This document shows, in pieces, positions 33,347 to 43,970 of a stretch of DNA of 64,000 nucleotides (its first letter is position 1; each line of letters begins with the position of its first letter). The position numbers were made by a program, and so were the translations under genes. The stretch is from Streptomyces pactum (lineage in GTDB: Bacteria > Actinomycetota > Actinomycetes > Streptomycetales > Streptomycetaceae), in contig NZ_CP019724.1 of the NCBI RefSeq assembly GCF_002005225.1, positions 5,659,501-5,723,500 of the forward strand, in the 5' to 3' direction. The notes below the pieces were generated by a model. That model had not been told where the DNA came from. It was given only the letters and a program-made list of their open reading frames with translations, and did not search any database.

Positions 33347-34494
33347 TGGCGGGGAAGCGTCGACAGTTCGGGCGGGTCCGCAAGCTCCCGTCCGGCCGCT
33401 ATCAGGCCCGGTACGTCGGTCCTGACGGCATGCTCCGCCCCGCCCCCGAGACCTTCCGCACGAAGAAGGACGCGGACGCCTGGCTCGCCGACAAGCAGAC
33501 CGAGATGCGGCGCGGTGACTGGCACGACCCCGATGCCGGGAAGGTGGCGTTCGGCCCGTACGCCGCCGCCTGGATCGAGGAGCGGGAGCTGACTGCGACC
33601 ACCCGCCAGCTCTACGGCTCGCTCTTGCGCCACCACCTGGAACCCACGTTCGGCGGGGTCAACGTCGCGGACGTCTCGCCCCCGCTCGTGCGTCGCTGGC
33701 GTGCCGACAAGCTCGCCGCCGGCATCGGCCCGACGACCGTCGCGAAGGCGTACGCCCTGCTCCGCGCGATTCTCCACACCGCTGTCGCCGATCAGATGAT
33801 CCGGCGCAACCCGTGCACGATCAAGGGCGCGAGCGTGGTGCACACCCCGGAGCGTCCCACCGCGACCGTCCAAGAGGTCTACGACCTGGCGGACGCCATC
33901 CAGCCGCGCTACCGGGCGCTCGTCCTCATGGCCGGCTTCCTCGGTCTTCGCTGGGGCGAACTGATCGGCCTGCACCGCCGGGATGTCGACCTGGACCACG
34001 GCGCCGTGCGCGTCCGCCGGTCCGTCGCCGAACTCAACAACGGACAGCGCGAGATCAAAGCCCCGAAGAGTGCGGCCGGTAAGCGAACGGTGTCCATCCC
34101 CACCGCGATCGTTCCGGACATCCGCGAGCACCTGAAGCGGTACGCCGAGCTGGGCGCCGACGGACGAGTGTTTATCGGTGCAAAGGGTGCGACCCCGCGC
34201 CGCAACCACTTCAACCGGCTGTGGCGCACCGCGTGCGACGATGCCGGCGTCAAGGGCCTGCACTTCCATGATCTACGGCACACCGGCAACACCCTCGCCG
34301 CCTCGACCGGTGCGAGCACCCGGGAACTGATGGCGCGGATGGGCCACAGCACCGCCCGGGCCGCGCTGATCTACCAGCACGCCAGTGCCGAGCGTGACCG
34401 GCTGATCGCCGACGCCGTGTCCGGGCTCGTCGACAAGGGCCGGAAGAAGAAAGATCGAAAGCCCAAGGGGCACGCCGGGGACACGACCGGCTGA
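33346..34494 (+). CDS. int: Tyrosine recombinase (integrase) of the AICE, 382 aa
   Basis: Catalyses attP/attB recombination at tRNA-Gly. Catalytic residues are visible: Arg202 in LGLRWGELIGL, His308 and Arg311 in HFHDLRHT, His334 in RMGHS, and Tyr343 in ALIYQHAS. The N-terminal half has the SAM-like core-binding domain and an AP2-like arm-binding start (GRVRKLPSGRYQARYVGPDG). The ATG overlaps the xis stop. It is 67 bp from attR, the arrangement expected when int adjoins attP. Confidence 0.95.
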   Translation: MAGKRRQFGRVRKLPSGRYQARYVGPDGMLRPAPETFRTKKDADAWLADKQTEMRRGDWHDPDAGKVAFGPYAAAWIEERELTATTRQLYGSLLRHHLEPTFGGVNVADVSPPLVRRWRADKLAAGIGPTTVAKAYALLRAILHTAVADQMIRRNPCTIKGASVVHTPERPTATVQEVYDLADAIQPRYRALVLMAGFLGLRWGELIGLHRRDVDLDHGAVRVRRSVAELNNGQREIKAPKSAAGKRTVSIPTAIVPDIREHLKRYAELGADGRVFIGAKGATPRRNHFNRLWRTACDDAGVKGLHFHDLRHTGNTLAASTGASTRELMARMGHSTARAALIYQHASAERDRLIADAVSGLVDKGRKKKDRKPKGHAGDTTG

Positions 34495-34513
34495 TCAGGA
34501 CCTCGGAAAGCGA

Positions 34514-34554
34514 TCAGGGCCAGGCGGAGGAATGATCCTCTGACCTGGCCCTGA
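34514..34554. terminator. int terminator
   Basis: TCAGGGCCAGG (34514-34524) and CCTGGCCCTGA (34544-34554), perfect 11-bp stem, with an inner GAGG/CCTC pair. It lies between int and the tRNA-Gly 3' end. Confidence 0.85.
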
Positions 34555-34560
34555 GTCGTC

Positions 34561-34634
34561 TGGAGCGGGCGACGGGAATCGAACCCGCGTAGCTAGTTTG
34601 GAAGACTAGGGCTCTACCATTGAGCTACGCCCGC
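34561..34634 (-). tRNA. tRNA-Gly (anticodon TCC), with encoded CCA
   Basis: Read on the minus strand from 34634. The 7-bp acceptor stem GCGGGCG/CGCCCGC, D arm GCTC...GAGC, anticodon loop CTTCCAA (TCC) and T arm GCGGG-TTCGATT-CCCGT fold normally; discriminator T and CCA are encoded at 34561-34564. The gene is the AICE attB site; recombination keeps it whole because the element brings its own copy of the 3' part. Confidence 0.96.
34562..34605. repeat. attR (44-bp core within tRNA-Gly)
   Basis: Identical to attL at 24551-24594. Spans from the CCA region to the anticodon of the tRNA. Confidence 0.95.
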
Positions 34635-34796
34635 ACAGCGTGCGCCGCAGGTCGCCGACCGCGGCACTGGAGGCATCCTAGCGGGTCGGTCCCCCTCCCC
34701 GCACACCCCTTCCGGTCCGCGCCGGACCTTCACGGACGCCGGGGAAACCCGGCGGCCCCCGCGCCCGGCGGCATGTACCCTACGTGTCGCACCAGA

Positions 34797-34873
34797 CGGG
34801 GTGTGGCGCAGCTTGGTAGCGCGTCCGCTTTGGGAGCGGAAGGCCGTGGGTTCAAATCCCGCCACCCCGACCA
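34797..34873 (+). tRNA. tRNA-Pro (anticodon TGG), with encoded CCA
   Basis: CGGGGTG acceptor strand at 34797 pairs with CACCCCG; the anticodon loop TTTGGGA gives TGG; T loop TTCAAAT; discriminator A and CCA at 34870-34873. Faces away from tRNA-Gly, upstream of tig. Confidence 0.96.
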
Positions 34874-34920
34874 GTCACCGACACTGCTGTCGCGGCCAGT
34901 CACCGACACTGCCGTCGTGG
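34871..34920. repeat. Two 25-bp direct repeats beginning at the CCA of tRNA-Pro
   Basis: CCAGTCACCGACACTG begins both copies at 34871 and 34896; they differ at two or three positions (TG/CG, CGG/TGG). The first copy uses the tRNA's own CCA. A third copy begins with CCA only. Confidence 0.85.
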
Positions 34921-35194
34921 CCACCCGCCGGCCGTTCACCGGCCGCGGCCGGCGGTCCCGGCCGCCTTTTGGTGGGCCGTCCGGCCGATCGCCTGCGATG
35001 ATCGGCTGCCCGTTCGCCCGCCCGTTCGACCGGGAGTCCCGTGATCGTCTTTTGGGCCGTGTAGTCGCTGCCGTTACTATGCAAGCTGCACGCCCGTGTG
35101 TCTCAGCGTATGAAGTCTCCGGGCGGCGAAATTTGCCGGATGCCTCTCTGGCTCCGGCAGAACCCAAGAAGTCAGCCACCAAGGAGACCGAACC

Positions 35195-36607
35195 GTGAAG
35201 AGCGCCGTGGAGACCCTGAACCCGACCCGGGTTCGGCTCACTGTCGAGGTGCCCTTCGAGGAGCTCAAGGACAGCCTCGACGCGGCGTACAAGAAGATCA
35301 ACCAGCAGGTCACGGTGAAGGGCTTCCGCAAGGGCAAGATCCCGGCCCGAGTCATCGACCAGCGGTTCGGCCGCGGTGCGGTTCTGGAGGAGGCGGTCAA
35401 CGACGCGCTTCCGAAGTTCTACACCGACGCGGTCAACGAGGCCGAGCTGAACCCGCTCGGCCAGCCCGAGGTCGACATCACGGAGCTGAAGGACGGCGAG
35501 ACGCTGAACTTCACCGCCGAGGTCGACATCCGCCCCGCCATCGAGATCCCGGACTACTCCGGTATCGAGGTCGAGGTCGACGCCATCGAGGTCAGCGACG
35601 AGGACGTCGACAAGGCGGTGGAGCAGCTTCGCGAGCGCTTCGCCTCCACCTCCCCGGTCGAGCGTGCCGCCGAGGAGGGCGACGTCGTCACCCTCGACCT
35701 GCAGGCCAAGGTCGACGGCGAGGTCCTCGAGGACGGCGTCGCCGACGGCGTCTCCTACACCATCGGCTCCGGCGAGCTGCTGGAAGGCATCGACGACGCC
35801 GTCAAGGGCGTGGAGGCCGGTGGCGAGGCCACCTTCACCTCCGAGCTCAAGGGCGGCTCGGCGGCCGGCAAGGAGGCCGAGGTCACCGTCAAGGTCACCC
35901 AGGTCGCCAAGCGCGAGCTGCCCGAGCTGGACGACGACTTCGCCCAGCTCGCGTCGGAGTTCGACACGCTGGAGGAGCTGAAGGCCGACAGCCGCAAGCG
36001 CCTGGCCGGCACGAAGCAGTACGACCAGGCCACGCAGGCCCAGGAGCGCGTGCTCGACAAGCTCCTCGAGCTGGTCGAGGTCCCCGTCCCCGAGAAGCTC
36101 CTCGAGGACGAGGTCAACACCCGCAAGCACAACCTGCAGCACCACCAGCTCGGCCAGATGGGTCTGGACCTCGACAAGTACCTGGAGCTCCAGGGCAAGA
36201 GCGCCGAGGAGTTCGACACCGAGACCCGCGAGGCCGCGGTCAAGGGCATCAAGACCCAGTTCGTCCTCGACGAGCTGGTCAAGCAGGAGAAGCTCAACGT
36301 CAGCCAGGAGGAGCTCACCGAGCACCTCATGCGCCGGGCTGCCTCCTCCGGCATGTCCCCCGACCAGTTCGCCCAGGCCGTCGTCGAGCAGGGCCAGGTC
36401 CCGCTCCTCGTCGGCGAGGTCGCCCGCGGCAAGGCCCTGGCCGTCGTGGTCGAGAAGGCCACGGTCAAGGACACCAACGGCGAGATCGTCGACCTCGAGG
36501 ACGAGGAGGACGAGACGGAGACCACGGAGGCCGCTGCCGAGTCCGGTGACTCCGCCGAGTCCGCCGAGTCCGGTGACGACAAGGCCGAGGAGAAGACCGA
36601 GGGCTGA
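35195..36607 (+). CDS. tig: Trigger factor, ribosome-associated chaperone and prolyl isomerase, 470 aa
   Basis: Binds nascent chains at ribosomal protein L23. The N-terminal domain has the ribosome-docking loop [17 protein letters not shown] (residues about 43-60); the FKBP-type isomerase domain covers about 150-245 ([39 protein letters not shown]); the helical C-terminal domain follows. The last 40 residues are an acidic tail of Glu/Asp/Ser ([27 protein letters not shown]), a Streptomyces extension. Starts at the GTG at 35195 with AAGGAG 8 nt upstream. It precedes clpP1P2-clpX, the classic gene order. Confidence 0.97.
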   Translation: MKSAVETLNPTRVRLTVEVPFEELKDSLDAAYKKINQQVTVKGFRKGKIPARVIDQRFGRGAVLEEAVNDALPKFYTDAVNEAELNPLGQPEVDITELKDGETLNFTAEVDIRPAIEIPDYSGIEVEVDAIEVSDEDVDKAVEQLRERFASTSPVERAAEEGDVVTLDLQAKVDGEVLEDGVADGVSYTIGSGELLEGIDDAVKGVEAGGEATFTSELKGGSAAGKEAEVTVKVTQVAKRELPELDDDFAQLASEFDTLEELKADSRKRLAGTKQYDQATQAQERVLDKLLELVEVPVPEKLLEDEVNTRKHNLQHHQLGQMGLDLDKYLELQGKSAEEFDTETREAAVKGIKTQFVLDELVKQEKLNVSQEELTEHLMRRAASSGMSPDQFAQAVVEQGQVPLLVGEVARGKALAVVVEKATVKDTNGEIVDLEDEEDETETTEAAAESGDSAESAESGDDKAEEKTEG

Positions 36608-36636
36608 ACCGCCCACGGCACTGCCTGACGTACGCC

Positions 36637-36675
36637 GACGGGCCCCGATATGCGGTAAGCGCTTCGGGGCCCGTC
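36637..36675. terminator. tig terminator
   Basis: 12-bp perfect stem (36637-36648 with 36664-36675), 15-nt loop, 30 bp after the tig stop, so clpP1 depends on its own promoter. Confidence 0.85.
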
Positions 36676-36782
36676 GCCGTTGCGCCCAGGGACCCGGGAG
36701 GCGTGCCACGGGGGCTGTGTCGGTGTGCGGCTCCGCCGCCCGGGCGCGACCGGCCCCACGGCCCGCGGCTGCGGACGAACGG

Positions 36783-36856
36783 AACCGCCCGTGGCGCGGA
36801 CGACGGAACCGCCCGCACCGCGGACGACGGAACCGCCCCCACCGCGGACGACCCCC
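36783..36856. repeat. Three 24-bp direct repeats upstream of clpP1
   Basis: Units of the form GACGACGGAACCGCCC-ACCGCG recur with a 24-bp period at about 36797 and 36821, with partial copies on each side. They lie between the tig terminator and the clpP1 promoter region. Boundaries approximate. Confidence 0.75.
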
Positions 36857-36879
36857 TGCTCACCCAGCGGAGCGACATG

Positions 36880-36893
36880 CGCTCACAGCGAAC
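36880..36893 (-). promoter_or_regulatory. Candidate ClgR site upstream of clpP1
   Basis: On the minus strand the sequence reads GTTCGCTGTGAGCG. ClgR activates clpP1clpP2 in Streptomyces through a site built on GTTCGC followed by GCG at a fixed spacing. It is 152 bp upstream of the chosen start. The exact published spacing was recalled, not checked. Confidence 0.5.
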
Positions 36894-37044
36894 ACCGCGA
36901 GAACCGGGATGGCACCGCAGGGCCTGCGCGTTAGGGTCCATGAGTACGAGGGCAGGGGAGTCCCCGAAACCGGCCGGACGGCCCCGCGCCCCGGCAGAAC
37001 ACGTGAGACGGCCCGGCGCCGTCGTAAGACGAGCAGGTGGATAC

Positions 37045-37662
37045 GTGACGAATCTGATGCCCTCCGCCGCCGGCGAGCCCTCCATCGGTGGTGGCCTCGG
37101 CGACCAGGTGTACAACCGGCTGCTCGGCGAGCGGATCATCTTCCTCGGCCAGCCGGTCGACGACGACATCGCGAACAAGATCACCGCACAGCTTCTGCTC
37201 CTTGCCTCCGACCCGGACAAGGACATTTACCTGTACATCAACAGCCCGGGCGGTTCGATCACGGCCGGCATGGCGATCTACGACACCATGCAGTACATCA
37301 AGAACGACGTGGTGACCATCGCGATGGGCCTGGCGGCCTCGATGGGCCAGTTCCTGCTCAGTGCGGGCACCCCGGGCAAGCGCTTCGCGCTCCCGAACGC
37401 CGAGATCCTGATCCACCAGCCCTCCGCCGGCCTGGCCGGCTCGGCCTCGGACATCAAGATCCACGCCGAGCGGCTGCTGCACACCAAGAAGCGCATGGCG
37501 GAGCTCACGGCCCAGCACACGGGCCAGACGATCGAGCAGATCACCCGGGACTCCGACCGCGACCGCTGGTTCGACGCCTTCGAGGCCAAGGAGTACGGCC
37601 TCATCGACGACGTGATGACGACGGCCGCCGGCATGCCGGGCGGCGGTGGCACGGGGGCCTGA
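37045..37662 (+). CDS. clpP1: ATP-dependent Clp protease proteolytic subunit ClpP1, 205 aa
   Basis: Tetradecameric serine peptidase that degrades proteins unfolded by ClpX or ClpC. The triad is clear: Ser in [14 protein letters not shown], His in [10 protein letters not shown], and Asp in TRDSDRDRW. The start is the GTG at 37045 with AGGTGG 5 nt upstream; an in-frame ATG at 36877 would add 56 Arg/Pro-rich residues and cross the candidate ClgR site, so it is rejected. It stands 124 bp before clpP2, as one operon. The two ClpP forms assemble into a mixed complex in actinobacteria. Confidence 0.95.
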   Translation: MTNLMPSAAGEPSIGGGLGDQVYNRLLGERIIFLGQPVDDDIANKITAQLLLLASDPDKDIYLYINSPGGSITAGMAIYDTMQYIKNDVVTIAMGLAASMGQFLLSAGTPGKRFALPNAEILIHQPSAGLAGSASDIKIHAERLLHTKKRMAELTAQHTGQTIEQITRDSDRDRWFDAFEAKEYGLIDDVMTTAAGMPGGGGTGA

Positions 37663-37786
37663 GCCGCTCACCGCGGGCCTCCCGGGTCTCCCCGGGCCCC
37701 GCGGAGCGGGCCGAGCCCCCCGCGGGCCGGCGCGCCCGTCCAGCCAGCCCCGAGCCGACCGCCTCAGCCCCTCTCCAGGAGACACT

Positions 37787-38467
37787 GTGAACGACTTCCC
37801 CGGCAGCGGCCTGCACGACCGCTCGCGTGCCGAGTACACCGGCCCCTCCGCCGAGTCCCGCTATGTGATCCCGCGCTTCGTCGAGCGCACCTCCCAGGGC
37901 GTTCGCGAGTACGACCCGTACGCGAAGCTCTTCGAGGAGCGCGTGATCTTCCTCGGCGTCCAGATCGACGACGCCTCCGCCAACGACGTCATGGCGCAGT
38001 TGCTGTGCCTGGAGTCGATGGACCCCGACCGGGACATCTCGATCTACATCAACAGCCCCGGCGGCTCCTTCACCGCGCTCACGGCCATCTACGACACGAT
38101 GCAGTTCGTGAAGCCGGACGTCCAGACGGTCTGCATGGGCCAGGCGGCCTCCGCCGCCGCGATCCTGCTGGCCGCCGGCACGCCGGGCAAGCGCATGGCA
38201 CTGCCGAACGCCCGCGTCCTGATCCACCAGCCGTACAGCGAGACCGGCCGCGGTCAGGTCTCCGACCTGGAGATCGCCGCCAACGAGATCCTCCGGATGC
38301 GCGCGCAACTGGAGGAGATGCTGGCCAAGCACTCCACCACGCCGGTCGAGAAGATCCGCGAGGACATCGAGCGCGACAAGATCCTCACGGCCGAGGACGC
38401 CCTTGCCTACGGCCTGGTCGACCAGATCATCTCCACCCGGAAGATGAACAACGAGTCGGTTCGCTGA
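37787..38467 (+). CDS. clpP2: ATP-dependent Clp protease proteolytic subunit ClpP2, 226 aa
   Basis: Second ClpP paralogue. Ser in [14 protein letters not shown], His in [11 protein letters not shown] and Asp in REDIERDK form the triad. The N-terminus is about 35 residues longer than ClpP1 ([37 protein letters not shown]), the usual propeptide region. GTG at 37787 has AGGAGA 5 nt upstream. Forms an operon with clpP1; both are ClgR-controlled in S. lividans. Confidence 0.96.
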   Translation: MNDFPGSGLHDRSRAEYTGPSAESRYVIPRFVERTSQGVREYDPYAKLFEERVIFLGVQIDDASANDVMAQLLCLESMDPDRDISIYINSPGGSFTALTAIYDTMQFVKPDVQTVCMGQAASAAAILLAAGTPGKRMALPNARVLIHQPYSETGRGQVSDLEIAANEILRMRAQLEEMLAKHSTTPVEKIREDIERDKILTAEDALAYGLVDQIISTRKMNNESVR

Positions 38468-38491
38468 CACGGAGCGGGTATCGTCTGCTGC

Positions 38492-38529
38492 TCCTTGGCA
38501 CGGTCCACGTCGAAGTGAACCGTGCCAAG
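38492..38529. terminator. Hairpin between clpP2 and clpX
   Basis: CCTTGGCACGGT (38492-38503) and ACCGTGCCAAGG (38518-38529), perfect 12-bp stem, 14-nt loop. It separates clpX from the clpP1P2 transcript. Confidence 0.8.
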
Positions 38530-38648
38530 GGGGGCCCGGACGGGGGGCCCGGCAAGGTACCGTCGGACATAAGGCAGCACCAGGAGTCCGCCGGCCGTCG
38601 ACGTGACGTCGACGACGGGGAGTCTCCCAGGCGAAGGGGAAGCACACC

Positions 38649-39935
38649 GTGGCACGCATCGGTGACGGCGGCGATCTGCTCAAGTGCTCGTTCTGCGGCA
38701 AGAGCCAGAAGCAGGTCAAGAAGCTCATCGCAGGGCCCGGTGTGTACATCTGCGACGAGTGCATCGACCTCTGCAACGAGATCATCGAGGAAGAGCTGGC
38801 GGAGACCAGCGAGGTGCGCTGGGAGGAGCTCCCCAAGCCCCGCGAGATCTACGAGTTCCTCGACGGGTACGTCGTCGGTCAGGAAGCCGCCAAGAAGGCG
38901 CTCTCCGTCGCGGTGTACAACCACTACAAGCGGGTCCAGGCCGGCGAGAACGGCGGCGGCCAAGGCCGCGAGGACGCCATCGAGTTGGCGAAGTCCAACA
39001 TCCTGCTGCTGGGCCCCACCGGCTCCGGCAAGACCCTCCTCGCCCAGACCCTGGCGCGCATGCTGAACGTCCCCTTCGCGATCGCCGACGCCACGGCGCT
39101 CACCGAGGCGGGGTACGTCGGCGAGGACGTCGAGAACATCCTGCTCAAGCTGATCCAGGCGGCGGACTACGACGTCAAGAAGGCCGAGACCGGGATCATC
39201 TACATCGACGAGATCGACAAGGTCGCGCGGAAGAGTGAGAACCCGTCGATCACGCGTGACGTCAGCGGCGAGGGCGTCCAGCAGGCCCTGCTGAAGATCC
39301 TCGAGGGCACCACGGCCTCGGTCCCGCCGCAGGGCGGCCGCAAGCACCCGCACCAGGAGTTCATCCAGATCGACACGACGAACGTGCTGTTCATCGTGGG
39401 CGGTGCCTTCTCGGGCCTGGAGAAGATCATCGAAGGCCGGGCCGGCGCCAAGGGCATCGGTTTCGGCGCGACGATCCGGTCCAAGCGGGAGCTGGAGTCC
39501 AAGGACCAGTTCGAGTCCGTCATGCCCGAGGACCTGGTCAAGTTCGGCATGATCCCCGAGTTCATCGGCCGGCTCCCCGTCATCACCTCGGTCCACAACC
39601 TCGACCGCGAGGCCCTGCTGCAGATCCTGGTCGAGCCGCGCAACGCGCTCGTCAAGCAGTACGAGCGCCTCTTCGAACTCGACGGCGTCGAGCTGGACTT
39701 CGAGCGCGAGGCCCTGGAGGCCATCGCCGACCAGGCCATCCTCCGCCAGACCGGCGCCCGGGGCCTGCGCGCCATCATGGAGGAAGTCCTCCAGGGCGTC
39801 ATGTACGAGGTCCCCTCCCGCAAGGACGTGGCCCGCGTCGTCATCACGGCGGACGTGGTCCTCTCCAACGTCAACCCGACGCTCATCCCGCGGGATTCGC
39901 GGGGGCGTGGCTCGGGGGAGCAGAAGACGGCGTAG
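38649..39935 (+). CDS. clpX: ATP-dependent Clp protease ATP-binding subunit ClpX, 428 aa
   Basis: AAA+ unfoldase feeding ClpP. The N-terminal zinc-binding domain [30 protein letters not shown] has the four Cys; Walker A is GPTGSGKT, Walker [10 protein letters not shown], sensor and pore loop [15 protein letters not shown] follow, and the IGF-type loop is in [14 protein letters not shown] at 38649 starts [13 protein letters not shown]. It follows clpP2 after 181 bp with a hairpin between. Confidence 0.97.
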   Translation: MARIGDGGDLLKCSFCGKSQKQVKKLIAGPGVYICDECIDLCNEIIEEELAETSEVRWEELPKPREIYEFLDGYVVGQEAAKKALSVAVYNHYKRVQAGENGGGQGREDAIELAKSNILLLGPTGSGKTLLAQTLARMLNVPFAIADATALTEAGYVGEDVENILLKLIQAADYDVKKAETGIIYIDEIDKVARKSENPSITRDVSGEGVQQALLKILEGTTASVPPQGGRKHPHQEFIQIDTTNVLFIVGGAFSGLEKIIEGRAGAKGIGFGATIRSKRELESKDQFESVMPEDLVKFGMIPEFIGRLPVITSVHNLDREALLQILVEPRNALVKQYERLFELDGVELDFEREALEAIADQAILRQTGARGLRAIMEEVLQGVMYEVPSRKDVARVVITADVVLSNVNPTLIPRDSRGRGSGEQKTA

Positions 39936-39956
39936 CCGTCACCGTACGAAGCCGCA

Positions 39957-39996
39957 CGCGGAAGGGGCCCGGTCGACCGACCGGGCCCCTTCCGCG
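39957..39996. terminator. Bidirectional terminator after clpX, 18-bp stem
   Basis: Perfect 18-bp stem (39957-39974 with 39979-39996) and 4-nt loop, between convergent clpX and the membrane-protein gene; the strongest hairpin in the window. Confidence 0.92.
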
Positions 39997-40010
39997 TAGC
40001 CGTTTTGGCG

Positions 40011-41012
40011 TCAGGCCTTGACGCGGACCTCCTTGCGGAGCTTGGCCGTGAGATCGGCGGCCTTCTCCAGGTCGGCTGGCTTGCCGGCCATGGCGTCGGC
40101 CAGCTCCATGTTGATGATGACGCCGAGAGTGCTGTGGTCACCCCAAATGCACACCGGCATGCTGATCTCCGAGGGTCCGGAAGCCGCGTCGCCCGACGAG
40201 GCGCCGCTGTTCTTGATCTTGGTTTCCTGACACTTCAGGACTGCGCCGCTCAGCTCGCTCGGCTTGAACTCCTTGGGGCTGCCGACGACCTCGCCCTCGG
40301 TCTCCTCGTCCTTGGAGGCGTTCTTCTTCAGCTCCGCGAACATGGCATCGACGACCTTCTCCGGGTCGTCGATCTCGCCGTACACCCCCATGAAGTTGAT
40401 CATCTTCATGGAGAGCGGATTGGTCTCGTCCCCAGCCTCGTAGCCCGCGTTGACGTTCTGCGCGTTCTTGACGCCGTGCTTCTCGGCTTCCTCGAGGTCG
40501 CTCTCGTCGAAGCCGCCGCTGTCCGCGTTGCTGCCCTTCTTGTACTCTCCGCCGAGCACCGTCGCCGGCGTCGTCAGCTTGTGCGGGCCGTCGTCGGCGA
40601 TGTCCGAGCCGCCGGCGCCCCCGCCCCCGCCGAACACGAAGTACGCCCCCACGCCGATCGCCGCCACGACGGCGACCGCGCCGATGATCAGACCCGTCTT
40701 CTTCTTGCCGCCGCCCGGCGCCGGGGGCTGGGGCATGCCGTACGGCGCCTGGCCGGGCGGCTGCTGCCCGTACGGGGGCTGCTGGCCGTAGGGAGGCTGC
40801 TGACCGTACGGCGGCTGCTGCGGCGGGACGCCGCCCTGCTGGGGCTGCGACGGGTAGCCGTAACCCGGCTGCGCGGGCGGAGGCGTCTGCTGGGGGTAGC
40901 CATAGCCGGGCTGGGGGGCCTGCGGCGGCTGCTGGCCGTACGGCCCCGGCTGGCCGTACGGTCCGGGCTGCTGGGGCTGCCCGCCGTACGGGCCCGGCTG
41001 GTTGTGACTCAT
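40011..41012 (-). CDS. Proline/glutamine-rich single-pass membrane protein, 333 aa
   Basis: Residues 1-110 are repeats of QPGPYGQQ and QQPPYGQ type; a transmembrane helix [27 protein letters not shown] follows; the remaining 190 residues lie outside the cell, with two Cys (LKCQETK and MPVCIWGD) that may form a disulfide. Such P/G/Y/Q-rich cytosolic tails are common in actinobacterial envelope proteins. Function unknown. The ATG at 41012 has GGAGGGG 9 nt upstream, so 13 extra residues of the longer frame are excluded. Divergent from valS. Confidence 0.82.
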   Translation of the reverse strand: MSHNQPGPYGGQPQQPGPYGQPGPYGQQPPQAPQPGYGYPQQTPPPAQPGYGYPSQPQQGGVPPQQPPYGQQPPYGQQPPYGQQPPGQAPYGMPQPPAPGGGKKKTGLIIGAVAVVAAIGVGAYFVFGGGGGAGGSDIADDGPHKLTTPATVLGGEYKKGSNADSGGFDESDLEEAEKHGVKNAQNVNAGYEAGDETNPLSMKMINFMGVYGEIDDPEKVVDAMFAELKKNASKDEETEGEVVGSPKEFKPSELSGAVLKCQETKIKNSGASSGDAASGPSEISMPVCIWGDHSTLGVIINMELADAMAGKPADLEKAADLTAKLRKEVRVKA

Positions 41013-41149
41013 TACTGGGTTCCCCTCCAGATGCTTATGTAGTGCTGACATCCTGACTCAGACCCGGCGTGCGCAGGTCACCGGGGGCCGCACCGTTACA
41101 AAGGAAACGCGTTTCGGGACAGGGCCGTGACGCCCTTAAACTGACCCCC

Positions 41150-43774
41150 GTGACCGAGAACTCTCAGCAGCCGCAGCCAGCACCCACCACCGAACTGCCG
41201 ACCCAGTACACGCCGGCCGAGGTAGAGGGGAAGCTGTACGAGCGCTGGGTGGAACGGGGTTACTTCGAGGCGGACGCGGACAGCGACAAGCCGCCGTACA
41301 CCGTCGTCATCCCGCCGCCGAACGTCACGGGCAGCCTGCACCTCGGGCACGCCTTCGAGCACACGCTCATCGACGCCCTGACCCGTCGCAAGCGCATGCA
41401 GGGCTACGAGACGCTGTGGCAGCCCGGCATGGACCACGCCGGCATCGCCACGCAGAACGTCGTCGAGCGGGAGCTGGCGAAGGAGGCCAAGTCCCGGCAC
41501 GACCTGGGCCGGGACGCCTTCGTCGAGCGGGTCTGGCAGTGGAAGAGCGAGTCCGGCGGGCAGATCAGCGGGCAGATGCGCCGCCTCGGCGACGGCGTCG
41601 CCTGGTCGCGTGAGCGCTTCACGATGGACGAGGGCCTTTCCCAGGCCGTCCAGACCATCTTCAAGCGGCTCTACGACGACGAGCTGATCTACCGCGCCGA
41701 GCGCATCATCAACTGGTGCCCGCGCTGCCTGACCGCGATCTCCGACATCGAGGTCGAGTACCAGGACGACGACGGCGAGCTGGTCTCGATGAAGTACGGG
41801 GACGGGGACGAGACGATCGTCGTCGCCACCACCCGTGCCGAGACGATGCTCGGTGACACGGCCGTCGCCGTCCACCCCGAGGACGAGCGCTACAAGCACC
41901 TGGTCGGCAAGCTCATCAAGCTGCCGCTGACCGACCGCTCCATCCCGGTCGTCGCCGACGAGCACGTCGACCCCGAGTTCGGCACCGGCGCCGTCAAGGT
42001 GACGCCCGCCCACGACCCGAACGACTTCGAGATCGGCCGGCGCCACGACCTGCCCGCCATCGCGGTCATGGACGAGCACGCGGTCATCACCAACCACGGT
42101 CCCTTCCAGGGCCTGGACCGGTTGGAGGCCCGCTCCGCCATCGTCGCCGCGCTGCGCGCCGAGGGCCGGATCGTCGCCGAGAAGCGGCCCTACGTCCACA
42201 GCGTCGGCCACTGCTCGCGCTGCAAGACCACCGTCGAGCCGCGCCTGTCCATGCAGTGGTGGGTCAAGGTCGGCCCGCTGGCCAAGGCCGCCGGTGACGC
42301 GGTCCGCGACGGCAAGGTCAAGATCCACCCGCAGGAGATGGAGAAGCGGTACTTCGACTGGGTCGACAACCTCCACGACTGGTGCATCTCGCGCCAGCTC
42401 TGGTGGGGCCACCGCATCCCGGTCTGGTACGGCCCGCCGGGCGAGGTCGTCTGCGTCGGCCCCGACGAGGAGTCGCCGAGCGGCGAGGGCTGGTACCAGG
42501 ACTCCGACGTCCTCGACACCTGGTTCTCCTCCGGCCTGTGGCCGTTCTCCACGCTGGGCTGGCCCGAGCAGACCGACTCGCTCGCGAAGTTCTACCCGAA
42601 CTCCGTCCTGGTCACCGGCTACGACATCCTCTTCTTCTGGGTCGCCCGGATGATGATGTTCGGCCTGTACGCGATGGACGGCACCCCGCCGTTCCACACC
42701 ATCGCCCTGCACGGCATGGTCCGTGACCAGAACGGCAAGAAGATGTCCAAGTCCTTCGGGAACGTGGTCAACCCGCTCGACTGGATGGACAAGTACGGCT
42801 CGGACGCGCTCCGCTTCACCCTCGCGCGCGGCGCCAACCCGGGCGTCGACGTCCCGATCGGCGAGGACTGGGTCCAGGGTTCCCGGAACTTCGCCAACAA
42901 GATCTGGAACGCCACCCGCTTCGCGCTGATGAACGGCGCGACGGTCCAGGGCCCGCTGCCGGACGCGTCGGAGATGTCCTCGACCGACCGGTGGATCCTC
43001 TCCCGCCTGAACTCGGTGGTCGCCGAGGTCGACGCGTACTACGAGGACTACCAGTTCGCGAAGCTGTCCGACGCCCTGTTCCACTTCGCGTGGGACGAGG
43101 TCTTCGACTGGTACGTCGAGCTGTCCAAAACCACCTTCCAGGCGGGCGGCGAGGCCGCCGAGGTCAGCAAGCGCGTCCTCGGTGAGGTCCTCGACGTCAC
43201 GCTGCGGCTGCTGCACCCGGTCGTCCCCTTCGTCACCGAGACGCTGTGGACGACGCTCACGGGCGGCGAGACCCTGGTGACCGCCGAGTGGCCGGCCGAC
43301 TCCGGCTTCCGGGACGCCGACGCCGAGCGGGAGATCGGGACCGTCCAGTCCGTCATCACCGAGGTCCGCCGCTTCCGTGCCGACCAGGGGCTCCAGCCCG
43401 GCCAGCGGGTCCCGGCCCGACTGGCCCTCGCGGGCACCGCGCTCGCCGCGCACGAGGCGGCCGTACGGCAGTTGCTGCGGCTCCAGCCGGAGGGCGACGG
43501 CTTCACGGCCACGGCGACCCTGCCGGTGGCGGGTGTCGAGGTCGCGCTCGACCTCTCCGGCGTGATCGACTTCGCCGCCGAGCGCAAGCGCCTCACCAAG
43601 GACCTCGCCGCCGCCGAGAAGGAGAAGGCCCAGGCCGACGGCAAGCTCGGCAACGAGGCCTTCCTCGCGAAGGCGCCGGACCACGTCGTGGACAAGATCC
43701 GGGGGCGGCTGGCCAAGGCGGACGAGGACATCGCCCGCATCCAGGCGCAGATCGAGAAGCTGCCGGAGGCGTAA
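41150..43774 (+). CDS. valS: Valyl-tRNA synthetase, 874 aa
   Basis: Class Ia synthetase charging tRNA-Val. HIGH-type motif HLGH in [17 protein letters not shown] in [12 protein letters not shown], the editing domain between, the anticodon-binding helices, and the C-terminal coiled coil [32 protein letters not shown] at 41150 begins [10 protein letters not shown]; a longer frame lacks a ribosome site. No T-box leader is visible. Confidence 0.97.
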   Translation: MTENSQQPQPAPTTELPTQYTPAEVEGKLYERWVERGYFEADADSDKPPYTVVIPPPNVTGSLHLGHAFEHTLIDALTRRKRMQGYETLWQPGMDHAGIATQNVVERELAKEAKSRHDLGRDAFVERVWQWKSESGGQISGQMRRLGDGVAWSRERFTMDEGLSQAVQTIFKRLYDDELIYRAERIINWCPRCLTAISDIEVEYQDDDGELVSMKYGDGDETIVVATTRAETMLGDTAVAVHPEDERYKHLVGKLIKLPLTDRSIPVVADEHVDPEFGTGAVKVTPAHDPNDFEIGRRHDLPAIAVMDEHAVITNHGPFQGLDRLEARSAIVAALRAEGRIVAEKRPYVHSVGHCSRCKTTVEPRLSMQWWVKVGPLAKAAGDAVRDGKVKIHPQEMEKRYFDWVDNLHDWCISRQLWWGHRIPVWYGPPGEVVCVGPDEESPSGEGWYQDSDVLDTWFSSGLWPFSTLGWPEQTDSLAKFYPNSVLVTGYDILFFWVARMMMFGLYAMDGTPPFHTIALHGMVRDQNGKKMSKSFGNVVNPLDWMDKYGSDALRFTLARGANPGVDVPIGEDWVQGSRNFANKIWNATRFALMNGATVQGPLPDASEMSSTDRWILSRLNSVVAEVDAYYEDYQFAKLSDALFHFAWDEVFDWYVELSKTTFQAGGEAAEVSKRVLGEVLDVTLRLLHPVVPFVTETLWTTLTGGETLVTAEWPADSGFRDADAEREIGTVQSVITEVRRFRADQGLQPGQRVPARLALAGTALAAHEAAVRQLLRLQPEGDGFTATATLPVAGVEVALDLSGVIDFAAERKRLTKDLAAAEKEKAQADGKLGNEAFLAKAPDHVVDKIRGRLAKADEDIARIQAQIEKLPEA

Positions 43775-43789
43775 CACCGGTACGTGGAT

Positions 43790-43826
43790 GAAAGCTCCCG
43801 GCGCCCTGTGCGCGCCGGGAGCTTTC
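43790..43826. terminator. valS terminator
   Basis: 15-bp perfect stem (43790-43804 with 43812-43826) and 7-nt loop, 16 bp after the valS stop. Confidence 0.88.
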
Positions 43827-43970
43827 ACGTCCCCGGGGGTGCGGGGCGGTATGGTCGTGCGGCTCCGCCGCGTGGGCGCGACCAGCCACGACGCGCCCGC
43901 ACACGCCACGCGGCCCCGGTCACCCCACTCCGCGGCCCCACTGTCAGCGACCCTCCGTAGACTGGTTCCC

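Larger units (their letters stand above)
24551..34605. mobile_element. Integrated pSAM2-type AICE in tRNA-Gly(TCC)
   Basis: Bounded by 44-bp identical direct repeats at 24551-24594 and 34562-34605; the right copy is the 3' part of an intact tRNA-Gly. Distance between repeat starts is 10,011 bp, the size of the excised circle. It encodes Int, Xis, a rolling-circle RepSA-like protein, an FtsK-type transfer protein, Spd-type spread proteins, a NUDIX immunity-like protein and a regulator: the full set for excision, replication and conjugation. int lies next to attR. No broken gene was found inside, so it may be functional. Confidence 0.95.

Noticed and set aside
36877..37044. Longer ClpP1 starting at an upstream ATG
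   Set aside because: It would add 56 Arg/Pro-rich residues, includes the candidate ClgR site, and the GTG at 37045 has a proper ribosome site.
41013..41149. T-box leader for valS
   Set aside because: No T-box sequence or specifier stem was visible in the 137 bp before the start.
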